Assembly: GCA_017470245.1 (NCBI GenBank)
Contig: JAFUEV010000045.1
Coordinates: 17,484 to 81,483 of the forward strand
Source: a bacterium
GTDB taxonomy: Bacteria; Cyanobacteriota; Vampirovibrionia; Gastranaerophilales; Gastranaerophilaceae
Direction: 5' to 3'
DNA: 64,000 nucleotides
The notes beneath the pieces are model-generated. The model did not search any database and had not been told where the DNA came from. It worked only from the letters and a program-made list of their open reading frames with translations. The first letter of the stretch is position 1; every line of letters starts with the position of its first letter. A program made the position numbers and the translations under genes. Below, in pieces: positions 56,218 to 64,000 of this stretch.

Positions 56218-57405
56218 ATGATTATGTTTGAAAAATACTTTTCGGAAAGAATTAAGAATACACCTTCATCTTTTATAAGAGAGATATTAAAAGTAACGCA
56301 AAACCCGGAAATTATATCATTTGCAGGAGGTTTACCTAACCCTATATCTTTTCCGCAGGAAGAGTTAAAAGTATCAATGAACAGAATAGCCGAAATGTAT
56401 GGGGCAAAAATATATCAATATTCGACAACATTAGGATTAGACAGCCTAAGACAATATATTGCAGACAGATACAAAAAAATTTGGAACATGAATATTACTA
56501 TTGATAACGTAATTATAACAACAGGTTCTCAACAGGCATTAGATTTAATCGGAAAAGTATTTATTAATAAAGGCGATAATGTAATGGTTGAAAAACCGTC
56601 ATATTTAGGTTTAATTCAATCTTTTTGCGTATATGAAGCGAATTTTGTCACAACAAAACTGAATGATGACGGGTTAGATATTGAAGATTTAAGAAATACT
56701 CTAAAAACACATAATCCTAAACTTGCATATTTAATACCAAATTTTCAAAATCCTACAGGATTAACTTATACTCAGGAAAACAGAAAAAAAGTATTTGAAG
56801 AAATAAAAGACAAAGATATGCTTCTTATTCAAGATGATCCATACGGAGAATTGAGATTTGAAGAAGGAGAAAGAATACCTTATATAGGTTTAAACCAAAC
56901 AGAAAAAAACTTATATTTAGGCTCTTTTTCAAAAATAGTAACTCCCGGAATGAGATTAGGTTATATTATTGCAAATAAAGAAATAATAAAAATGCTGGAA
57001 ACTGCAAAACAAGCAGCTGATTTACACTCAAATATATTCGGACAATACCTTATTTCCGATTATTTATATAATAATGACTTGGATAAGCACATTGAAAAAA
57101 TCAAAGCATTATACAAATCTCAGGCTAATGCTATGGTTAGTGCAATGGAAGAATTTTTTCCATCAAATGTTAAATTTACAAGACCTAAAGGCGGTATGTT
57201 CACTTGGGTAACACTTGAAGAAGGCAAAGATGTAATGAAATTGTTTGATAAAGCAATTCAAAGACAAGTTGCATTTGTACCTGGACATCCTTTCTATGTA
57301 AATCCAATTAATGTAAATACTTTAAGATTAAACTACACAAATGCTGATTCCGATACTATTAAAACAGGTATAAAACGCTTAGCGGAAGCACTGAAAGAAA
57401 TATAA
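56218..57405 (+). CDS. PLP-dependent aminotransferase (LysN/2-aminoadipate type)
   Basis: 395 residues, fold type I. FAGGLPNP near 38-45, the TGSQQALDLIGKV segment near 101-113, NFQNPTGL near 180-187, DDPYGELRFE near 206-215 and SFSKIVTPGMRLGY near 242-255 with the PLP lysine. This is the group of MocR-like aminotransferases without the HTH domain, acting on aminoadipate, kynurenine or branched-chain substrates. It is monocistronic here. Substrate not determined by sequence. Confidence 0.88.
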   Translation: MIMFEKYFSERIKNTPSSFIREILKVTQNPEIISFAGGLPNPISFPQEELKVSMNRIAEMYGAKIYQYSTTLGLDSLRQYIADRYKKIWNMNITIDNVIITTGSQQALDLIGKVFINKGDNVMVEKPSYLGLIQSFCVYEANFVTTKLNDDGLDIEDLRNTLKTHNPKLAYLIPNFQNPTGLTYTQENRKKVFEEIKDKDMLLIQDDPYGELRFEEGERIPYIGLNQTEKNLYLGSFSKIVTPGMRLGYIIANKEIIKMLETAKQAADLHSNIFGQYLISDYLYNNDLDKHIEKIKALYKSQANAMVSAMEEFFPSNVKFTRPKGGMFTWVTLEEGKDVMKLFDKAIQRQVAFVPGHPFYVNPINVNTLRLNYTNADSDTIKTGIKRLAEALKEI

Positions 57406-57470
57406 ATAATCCATTTAAGTATTTTATCTGATTTCTGATTATTATATAATTAAAACGGAATTAAGATAAA

Positions 57471-58742
57471 ATGAATGAAAAAGAAACAGCCTATTCTGAA
57501 ACGGTATCTGAGAAAAGCAATAAAATTATAAGAAAAGTACAAAATATACAAGAGGAAGAAAAAATATTATCTGTTCTTTCTCATTTGGATATGCTTGGAA
57601 AAGATATAGTAAATACCCAAATTTTATCTCAAGAAGAAAATCTTCTTGAGCATGAATATATAAACGGAATAATTCATTCCGAAGAATATACGGAGTCTAT
57701 GTCTTATGATATAGCAAAAGAAGAACTGCAACTTGCTCTTAAATTATTAGATAACAAAATATACAGTTGGGATTTGTTGCCTCATAATTTTACTTTTCAT
57801 AACGGGCAATGGATTTTATACGATTTTGATTCAATATCGCTAAAACCATCAAACATTAAAACATTAGTAAGAGGTTACTTTAAAATAGTATTCAGTACTT
57901 TTGAACTAATACAAATTATAAAAAGAAAAGACTTGAAACAATGTTTTCTTAACAGGGTAAAATGCTCAGATTTAATAACAATGATACCTTTTAAGAATTG
58001 GCTAAAATATTTTTTAAGATTAAACTATAGTATGTTATTGCTTTCTTGTAAAAAATATAAAAGAACTTACCAATATCTTTATGAAATATGCAGTGAATAC
58101 GAAAAAAACTTAGAGAGAAAAATATATAAATTTAATAATACTCAAGAAACTCAACAATTATTTGATTTTATAAACAATATAATTAAGGAATACAGCCCTA
58201 ATAGAATATTTTGCATAGAAGAACTTGCTGCCAATTGGGCACTTTCAACAAACTGCAATTTAGATAAATTTATTTATCTTGATAATTACGATATAACTGA
58301 CGAAATATATAATTATATAATACAAAACAAGCGTAAAGACATAACAACCGGGGTTCTTTATCCTCTTTCGGATGATAAAGATATAAAAAAGGAATATAAA
58401 AACAGAGCTTTATATGACAGCTATGCAAAAAAGCGTTTTTATTCCGATTGCGCAATACTACTCAATAATACAGATATTAAAACAATAAATGAACTTTGTG
58501 ATTTTTCCGAAAAACTTTTAATAATCAAAACAGATACAACAAATAGAAATGAAATATTAAACTTTTTAAAATTAAGATTTCAAACTGTAGAAGTAAAAGA
58601 AATAAATAACGAACTGATTATCATAGCAATTAACAATATAAAACCATATAACAATGACAATAATAAAAATGAATACAAAAACTTTAATCGTGGCGAATTA
58701 GCAATAGAACAAACAAAATTAACAAAAAAATTATTAAAATAA
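57471..58742 (+). CDS. Unknown protein, kinase-like region plus degenerate methyltransferase-like region
   Basis: 423 residues. DLLPHNFTFHNGQWILYDFDS near 101-121 has the spacing of a phosphotransferase-type HxxN...DFD site. The C-terminal part (about 230-390), with an aspartate-rich LDNYDITDE and DCAILLNN segments, recalls the second half of SAM-dependent methyltransferases of the NoeA-like group, but the glycine-rich SAM loop is not visible. The assignment is weak. A poor ribosome site precedes the ATG. Confidence 0.55.
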   Translation: MNEKETAYSETVSEKSNKIIRKVQNIQEEEKILSVLSHLDMLGKDIVNTQILSQEENLLEHEYINGIIHSEEYTESMSYDIAKEELQLALKLLDNKIYSWDLLPHNFTFHNGQWILYDFDSISLKPSNIKTLVRGYFKIVFSTFELIQIIKRKDLKQCFLNRVKCSDLITMIPFKNWLKYFLRLNYSMLLLSCKKYKRTYQYLYEICSEYEKNLERKIYKFNNTQETQQLFDFINNIIKEYSPNRIFCIEELAANWALSTNCNLDKFIYLDNYDITDEIYNYIIQNKRKDITTGVLYPLSDDKDIKKEYKNRALYDSYAKKRFYSDCAILLNNTDIKTINELCDFSEKLLIIKTDTTNRNEILNFLKLRFQTVEVKEINNELIIIAINNIKPYNNDNNKNEYKNFNRGELAIEQTKLTKKLLK

Positions 58743-58879
58743 ATTAATTACTATAAAAATTTATTATTAAGTTATAAAATAATAATATATTTATAACCTT
58801 ATAATATCGCCTTACGTACGATACAATATTAGTTATAATCATAAAAAATAGAATAGAACAAATCCGACGGGAGAATAAA

Positions 58880-60073
58880 ATGGAAAAATCCAAGAGAATT
58901 ATATTAACAATTTTGTCATTAATTGGACTGGCATTAGCTATTGAATTATGTGTCGTATATTACAATGCAAACTTTGCAGTTGATGCAAAGCCAAGCATTT
59001 GTGCAATAAATGAAATGATGGATTGTGACGGAGTTGCAAGAACCAGTTACTCACAATTCTTCGGCGTACCGTTATCTTTATGGGGCGTATTATTATATTT
59101 ATTCTTCCTTTTTATGACGTATGTAGACAAACTTCAAGACAAAAAGTTCATGGGTATTCTAAAAGTATTCAAGAACCCTGCTTCATACATATTCTGTATC
59201 GGACTCTTTTCCTTCATTATTTCAATGATTTTAGGTTGTATTTCCATATTAAAAATAAATGCAGTTTGTATATTCTGTTTTATGACATATTTTGTCAATC
59301 TGTTAATCGCTATAACTGCAAAAACAAAAGGAATTTCCATAACGGATGAAGTCAAAATCAGTATAACAGACTTTTTTGATGCATTAAAAGACAAAAAAAA
59401 TGTATTTTGGTTAGTACTTGTATTACTAATGTTTGCATCAATGTTAGCTTATACAACAGTATCAAATATATTTTCACCTCAAATAAAAAAAATGCAGGAA
59501 TTAAAAAGCAAAATCGGCAGCTACAGAGAAATTGTAGACGGAAATTCAATTGGTCCAAAATCTGCAGATGTAATAATTAATGAGTATATGGATTTCAATT
59601 GCGGCGGATGTTTATTCACGCACATGTACTTACACAGAATAGTAGATGAATTTAAAAATGTTCGTGTAATACAACATCAACTTCCGCTGGAAAAAGCCTG
59701 CAATCATAATATGCAAGATGAAGGACATAAAAACTCTTGTATAAAATCAAAATATGCACTTGCAGCAGCAAAACAAAATTTATATTGGGAAATGGCTGAT
59801 TTATTATTCTATGATGGACCTGATAATGAAAAAGAAATTATTGAATCTGCAAGACTACTTGATTTCGACATAAAGAAATTAAAAGAAGATGCATACAGTG
59901 AAGAAGTTGCACAAGAATTATCAGCTTCAATTGATGATGCTGACAGTAAATCAATTAACGGAACACCTACAATATATATAGGTATAAAGAAACAAATGGG
60001 AGTAGGTTCTTATTTCGATTTCAAACAAACAATAATAGATAATGGCGGGATAGAAAAAGAACAAAATGAATGA
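58880..60073 (+). CDS. VKOR-DsbA fusion, disulfide-forming membrane protein
   Basis: 397 residues. VKOR domain: membrane segments in 1-150, loop cysteines Cys41 and Cys49, active-site CIFC at Cys130 and Cys133. A further membrane segment (about 174-195) leads to a DsbA-like thioredoxin domain with active site CGGC (Cys241, Cys244) and a GTPTIY cis-proline loop near 360. VKOR passes electrons from DsbA to quinone, so this single protein can oxidise exported proteins; such fusions are typical of cyanobacteria. GGGAG precedes the ATG. queH overlaps its end by 8 bases. Confidence 0.93.
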   Translation: MEKSKRIILTILSLIGLALAIELCVVYYNANFAVDAKPSICAINEMMDCDGVARTSYSQFFGVPLSLWGVLLYLFFLFMTYVDKLQDKKFMGILKVFKNPASYIFCIGLFSFIISMILGCISILKINAVCIFCFMTYFVNLLIAITAKTKGISITDEVKISITDFFDALKDKKNVFWLVLVLLMFASMLAYTTVSNIFSPQIKKMQELKSKIGSYREIVDGNSIGPKSADVIINEYMDFNCGGCLFTHMYLHRIVDEFKNVRVIQHQLPLEKACNHNMQDEGHKNSCIKSKYALAAAKQNLYWEMADLLFYDGPDNEKEIIESARLLDFDIKKLKEDAYSEEVAQELSASIDDADSKSINGTPTIYIGIKKQMGVGSYFDFKQTIIDNGGIEKEQNE

Positions 60074-60608
60074 TAAAAAAGTACTTGTTCATGCCTGCTG
60101 CGCAGTTTGCAGTGCACACCCAATAAATGTACTGACGGAAATGGGGTATACGCCTGTTTTATATTTCTTTAATCCGAACATATTTCCACCGGAAGAATTT
60201 GACAGAAGATTAAACGAACTTATAAAATATGCAGAGAAAAAACAAGTTGAGTTAATAGTTGAAAAACAAGATGCTTCAGGTTGGTACAATTGTATAGCAG
60301 GATTAGAGAACGAACCTGAAAGAGGGAAACGATGCGCAAGATGTTTTGAATACAGACTTTTATTTACTGCATTAAAAGCATTCCAACTGGAATACCAATA
60401 CTTTACAACAACACTAACAGTAAGCCCGCATAAACAATCAAAAGTTATCTTTGATATTGCAAAAGAACTTGCAGCAAAATATGAACTTACATTTCTGGAT
60501 ATTGATTTTAAGAAGCAAGACGGGTTTCTTAAAACAATGCAAATAGCAAAAGAAGAGAACTTTTACAGGCAAAATTACTGTGGATGTGAATTTAGCATAT
60601 TCAATTAA
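60066..60608 (+). CDS. queH: Epoxyqueuosine reductase QueH
   Basis: 180 residues. HACCAVC at the N-terminus (Cys11, 12, 15), CARCFEYR near 93-100, TTLTVSPHK near 119-127, and a final CGC near 174-176 match QueH (DUF208), the non-homologous replacement of QueG that reduces epoxyqueuosine to queuosine in tRNA using iron-sulfur and metal centres. It overlaps the VKOR-DsbA gene by 8 bases and converges on prfB with a 4-base overlap. Confidence 0.94.
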   Translation: MNDKKVLVHACCAVCSAHPINVLTEMGYTPVLYFFNPNIFPPEEFDRRLNELIKYAEKKQVELIVEKQDASGWYNCIAGLENEPERGKRCARCFEYRLLFTALKAFQLEYQYFTTTLTVSPHKQSKVIFDIAKELAAKYELTFLDIDFKKQDGFLKTMQIAKEENFYRQNYCGCEFSIFN

Positions 60609-61714
60609 TCTATTTTTATGTTTTGTTTTAAAAATGCTTCTATAAAACCGTCAATATTTCCATCCATAACAGAATCAACATTACCTACTTCAAAGTTAGT
60701 TCTATGGTCTTTTACCATTTTATACGGATGAAAAACATAAGAACGAATTTGAGAACCAAAATTAATATCTACATTCTGTCCTTTTAATTTCATTAATTTT
60801 TCTTCATGTTCTGCCTGTTTTATTGCCAATAATTTTGAAGCAAGTATTTGCATAGCTGTTTCTTTATTTTGCAACTGTGAACGTTGCTGCTGGCAGCGTA
60901 CAACAATTCCTGTAGGTTTATGTAAAATTCTAACGGCAGTTTCTACTTTATTAACATTCTGACCGCCTGCACCACCTGAACGCATAGTATCAACAACAAT
61001 ATCTTCTTGAGGGATTGTAATTTTTTTACTAAAATCCTCAATAACAGGGCTGACTTCTAAACTTGCAAAACTTGTCTGTCTTTTTCCGTTAGCATTAAAT
61101 GGAGATATTCTTACAAGTCTGTGAACGCCTTTTTCTGCTTTTGCTAACCCATAAGCATACTTACCGCATACTTTTATTGTTGCAGACTTTATTCCTGCTT
61201 CTTCTCCATCGGAATGCTCAATCATATCAACTTTCCAATGTTTTGATTCAGCCCAACGAGTATACATTCTTAAAAGCATTTGCGCCCAATCTTGAGCATC
61301 AGTACCACCGGCACCTGCATTTACTGTTATAATAGCATCTGCTTTGTCATATTCACCGCTTAATGTCGATTCTATTTCCCAAATTTCCAACTGTGATTTT
61401 AAATTTTTAGATATTCTGTCAATTTCACTTAATAATGACTCATCTTTTGTTTCATCATAGAGTTCAAATAAAGTATCAATATCACTTATATTATTCTTCC
61501 AATTAGATATTTTTTCTAAATTATCTTTATCTTCTTTTATTTCTTGCGAAATTTTTGCAGACAACTCATTATTTGACCAAACATCACTTTGCTGCAATTT
61601 CGATTCATTTTCTATTATCGAATTAGAAAGAGAGTTAACATCAAAAACTTTCAATGCTTTTTCAAACATTGTCCTAACAGGTGTATAGTTTTGTTTAACT
61701 TCTTCATAAATCAA
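60605..61714 (-). CDS. prfB: Peptide chain release factor 2
   Basis: 369 residues, standard length. The GGQ motif lies in [19 protein letters not shown] near 237-256, and the stop-recognition domain precedes it. RF2 frees peptides at UGA and UAA. The frame is continuous, so the autoregulatory +1 frameshift seen in many bacteria is absent. The best start is TTG at 61714, downstream of AAAAGG inside the metG 3' end, five bases after the metG stop; no nearby ATG fits. Operon with metG. Confidence 0.93.
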   Translation of the reverse strand: MIYEEVKQNYTPVRTMFEKALKVFDVNSLSNSIIENESKLQQSDVWSNNELSAKISQEIKEDKDNLEKISNWKNNISDIDTLFELYDETKDESLLSEIDRISKNLKSQLEIWEIESTLSGEYDKADAIITVNAGAGGTDAQDWAQMLLRMYTRWAESKHWKVDMIEHSDGEEAGIKSATIKVCGKYAYGLAKAEKGVHRLVRISPFNANGKRQTSFASLEVSPVIEDFSKKITIPQEDIVVDTMRSGGAGGQNVNKVETAVRILHKPTGIVVRCQQQRSQLQNKETAMQILASKLLAIKQAEHEEKLMKLKGQNVDINFGSQIRSYVFHPYKMVKDHRTNFEVGNVDSVMDGNIDGFIEAFLKQNIKID

Positions 61715-61719
61715 CTCTG

Positions 61720-63288
61720 TTAACCTTTTTTCTTATCCGTTGCAAACTCTGAATCCAAACGTAAAAATACAGGTTTTATTTTATCTTTTTCAGTAATTTT
61801 ACCGGTTTTTATACCGTTCCAAACAAGTTTATCATATTTATAGTTTTGTTCTTCATCTAATTGAGTTAAAATATCTGCAGCAATATTTGGACAGTATGGA
61901 TATAACATTATAGCAATATGACGCATTGCTTCAAGAACATTATAAAGTACTTGACCACATTCAACCATTTTACCTTCTTTAGCTAAAGTCCACGGAGCAT
62001 TTTCTGTTACATACTTATTAACATTATCGGCAAAAGCAACTATAATATTTGCTGCTTCAGCTATTTCAAAATTATTAAAACAATTAATTATCTGTTCTTT
62101 TGAATTAGCTGCAAGGATTGCTATTTTAGAATCTTTATTTGTAACGAACTCAGATTTAATTTCACCATCAAAATATTTAACCAGCATATTTAGAGTTCTG
62201 TTTAACAAATTACCTATATTATTAGCCAAATCAGCATTAACTTTTTCTTTAAAGTCATCATCAGAATAGTTTCCGTCTTTACCTGTTTGAGCAGCAGAAG
62301 CCATATAATATCTGAAAGCATCTGGTTTTTCCAAATTAAATGCTTTTAATACATCATGCGGAGCAATAACATTACCTAAAGACTTACTCATTTTTGATTG
62401 GTCAAGTGTAATCCAACCATGAGCATATATTGATTCTGCTAAAGGTAAACCTAAAGACATCAATATTGCACTCCAATATATTGAATGGAATTTAATAATG
62501 TCTTTACCTATTACATGTACATTAGCAGGCCATAATTTTTTAAACTGGTCAGAAGGATTTTCTACATCATAACCAATCGCAGTAATATAATTAGAAAGAG
62601 CATCAATCCATACATAAATTGACTGAGTATCATCATCAGGAACTTCTATACCCCATTGAACAGATGATTTAGTTCTAGATACAGATATATCTTCTATATT
62701 TTCCAATTGATTTAAAATTTCATTAACTCTTGATGCCGGACGTATAAAATTAGGATGTGATTTAATATAATCAGCAATTTTATCTTTATATTTAGAAAGT
62801 CTAAAGAAATAATTTTCTTCAGTTATTTCTTCCGGTTTCTTTTGATGATCAGGACATAATCCGTCTTCAGTTAAATCTTTTGCACTTAAAAATGCTTCAC
62901 AACCGTTGCAATACAATCCGGTATAAGAATGCTTATATATATCACCATTTTCCAACAATTTCTTAAATATTTGTTTGACAACTTTTTTATGTTTCTCATC
63001 AGTTGTTCTTATAATTTGGTCATAACTGATTTCAAGTTCTTTCCAGGCTTGTTCAAACTTAGAGAAGTTTTCATCACAGAGTTCTTTTGGAGTAATTCCC
63101 TTTGATGCAGCAGTTTTTTGTATTTTTATACCATGTTCATCGGTACCTGTTAACATATATGCATTATCTGTAATTTGTCTTTTATGTCTTATTATTACAT
63201 CAGATAATATTTTTTCATAAGCGTGACCAATATGCGGAGCACCGTTAACATAATCTATAGCAGTTGTTAAGTAAAATTTATCTTGCAT
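61720..63288 (-). CDS. metG: Methionyl-tRNA synthetase
   Basis: 522 residues. HIGH-like motif in [10 protein letters not shown] near 15-24, a zinc knuckle region with CNGC and CPDH near 127-147, KMSKS loop near 296-301 and a helical anticodon-binding domain. There is no C-terminal tRNA-binding domain, consistent with the short class. AAAGGTG precedes the ATG. It is co-transcribed with prfB and divergent from rph, with 71 bases between the two starts. Confidence 0.95.
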   Translation of the reverse strand: MQDKFYLTTAIDYVNGAPHIGHAYEKILSDVIIRHKRQITDNAYMLTGTDEHGIKIQKTAASKGITPKELCDENFSKFEQAWKELEISYDQIIRTTDEKHKKVVKQIFKKLLENGDIYKHSYTGLYCNGCEAFLSAKDLTEDGLCPDHQKKPEEITEENYFFRLSKYKDKIADYIKSHPNFIRPASRVNEILNQLENIEDISVSRTKSSVQWGIEVPDDDTQSIYVWIDALSNYITAIGYDVENPSDQFKKLWPANVHVIGKDIIKFHSIYWSAILMSLGLPLAESIYAHGWITLDQSKMSKSLGNVIAPHDVLKAFNLEKPDAFRYYMASAAQTGKDGNYSDDDFKEKVNADLANNIGNLLNRTLNMLVKYFDGEIKSEFVTNKDSKIAILAANSKEQIINCFNNFEIAEAANIIVAFADNVNKYVTENAPWTLAKEGKMVECGQVLYNVLEAMRHIAIMLYPYCPNIAADILTQLDEEQNYKYDKLVWNGIKTGKITEKDKIKPVFLRLDSEFATDKKKG

Positions 63289-63359
63289 TTTTATACACCT
63301 TTGAACTTATATGATAAAATTAATTTAACACAAAGGTATTTTATAAAAAAGGGCTTAGT

Positions 63360-64000
63360 ATGAGTGAACGATTAAATAACAGAAAAAATAACGAATTAAG
63401 AAACATAAGAATAACTAAAGATTATACAAATCATGCTTTAGGTTCTGTTTTAATAGAATTTGGCGATACAAAAGTTATTTGCACTGCTTCAGTTGAAGAA
63501 GGCAAGCCTAAATGGATGGACAAAACTGACCCAAGGGGTTGGGTAACAGCAGAATATTCATTATTACCCGCATCTACTCATACAAGAGTCCAAAGAGAAA
63601 GAAATAAAATATCAGGAAGAACTCAAGAAATACAACGTTTAATTGGAAGAAGCCTTCGTTCTTGCGTAGATTTAGAGAAATTAGGTGACAGAACTGTTAC
63701 TATAGATGCTGATGTAATTCAAGCAGATGGAGGTACAAGATGTGCTTCAATTTGCGGAGGATTTGTAGCAATGAATATAGCATTTAACAAGCTTATTGAA
63801 CAGGGAATATTAACTAAAAACCCGATTATAGAGCCAATTGCAGCAGTATCAGTCGGTTTAATTGACGGAGAAATAAAATTGGATTTAGATTATAGCGAAG
63901 ATTCACACGCACAAGTTGACAGCAATGTTGTAATGACAAAATCCTCCCAAATTATAGAATTTCAAACGACAGCAGAAGGTGCACCTTTTGAAAAGTCACA
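63360..64000 (+). CDS. rph: RNase PH (partial, runs off the window)
   Basis: From the ATG at 63360 the frame is open to the window end (213 codons). The pattern of RNxELRNIRI near 12-20, [10 protein letters not shown] near 39-48, [14 protein letters not shown] near 61-74, [14 protein letters not shown] near 89-102, [12 protein letters not shown] near 116-127 and the [11 protein letters not shown] segment near 180-190 is that of Rph, which trims tRNA 3' ends with phosphate. An AAGGGC site precedes the ATG. The C-terminal end is outside the window. Confidence 0.95.
   Translation, partial: MSERLNNRKNNELRNIRITKDYTNHALGSVLIEFGDTKVICTASVEEGKPKWMDKTDPRGWVTAEYSLLPASTHTRVQRERNKISGRTQEIQRLIGRSLRSCVDLEKLGDRTVTIDADVIQADGGTRCASICGGFVAMNIAFNKLIEQGILTKNPIIEPIAAVSVGLIDGEIKLDLDYSEDSHAQVDSNVVMTKSSQIIEFQTTAEGAPFEKS

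Noticed and set aside
61630..61735. Programmed +1 frameshift in prfB
   Set aside because: The reading frame is continuous from the N-terminus and no in-frame TGA with an upstream slippery site is present.
1..64000. CRISPR arrays, insertion sequences, prophage or integrase genes
   Set aside because: No regularly spaced repeats, transposase or phage structural motifs were seen on either strand.

Overview
This is a 64 kb stretch of an AT-rich, gene-dense bacterial chromosome with a Gram-negative type of envelope (Omp85/BamA, AsmA-like and MCE proteins, a Kdo transferase, a heptose pathway, lipoprotein processing). The gene set, and several small proteins of unknown function with a recurring short N-terminal signature, suggest a non-photosynthetic relative of the cyanobacteria (Vampirovibrionia/Melainabacteria, probably Gastranaerophilales). 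That placement is inference from protein style. No rRNA is present to settle it. I see no phage, IS element, integrase or CRISPR array, so this is chromosomal backbone with patches of lineage-specific genes.

Layout. 1-2.6 kb: tsaB (partial), tsaE and a BamA-like gene on the minus strand. 2.6-6 kb: a coiled-coil protein, a radical SAM enzyme, and a thioredoxin/CcdA pair. 6.2-9 kb: alanine racemase and a GT-C membrane glycosyltransferase. 9-13.4 kb: a zinc-ribbon protein overlapping a matrixin protease, RNase P RNA, three lineage-type unknowns and tRNA-Arg(CCG). 13.4-20.5 kb: ribF, a GH13 enzyme, waaA and secA. 20.7-27.6 kb: folP, a YkgJ-like protein, uvrC, a radical SAM/SPASM protein and a DUF815 ATPase. 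27.7-30.5 kb: hddA, gmhA and an hddC-gmhB fusion, which together cover the GDP-D-glycero-D-manno-heptose branch. 30.6-35 kb: AsmA-like protein, AI-2E-family permease and an exported protein. 35.3-41.6 kb: tRNA-Ser(GGA) and a surface-polysaccharide region (RgpF-like protein, a GT2 gene broken by two in-frame TAA codons, HAD protein, CDP-glycerol-type transferase) with htpX inside it. 41.7-46.9 kb: five overlapping genes (UbiA, radical SAM, lipid kinase, ThiL-like, Old Yellow Enzyme-like) that look like one undescribed pathway. 47-49.7 kb: DUF1292, ruvX, a repeat-like unknown and a standalone ClpX-type zinc finger. 49.8-57.4 kb: TPR lipoprotein, lgt, membrane-protein paralogues, MCE protein, upp, pgeF, a SEC-C protein, nth and an aminotransferase. 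57.5-64 kb: a kinase/methyltransferase-like unknown, VKOR-DsbA fusion, queH, prfB, metG and rph (partial).

Two patterns cut across the map. First, at least six genes (alr, ribF, folP, the ykgJ-like gene, uvrC, the MCE gene) have no Shine-Dalgarno sequence and carry a TATAAT/TAAAAT hexamer exactly six bases before the ATG, so transcription would begin at the start codon (leaderless mRNAs). Second, five unrelated small proteins begin M-x-(I/V)-(S/C), and four of them have a short aromatic motif (PAFKS, PAFKA, VTFGS, VSFRS) near the N-terminus, a possible undescribed targeting or recognition signal. The best candidate for a new system is the five-gene UbiA operon at 41.7-46.9 kb.
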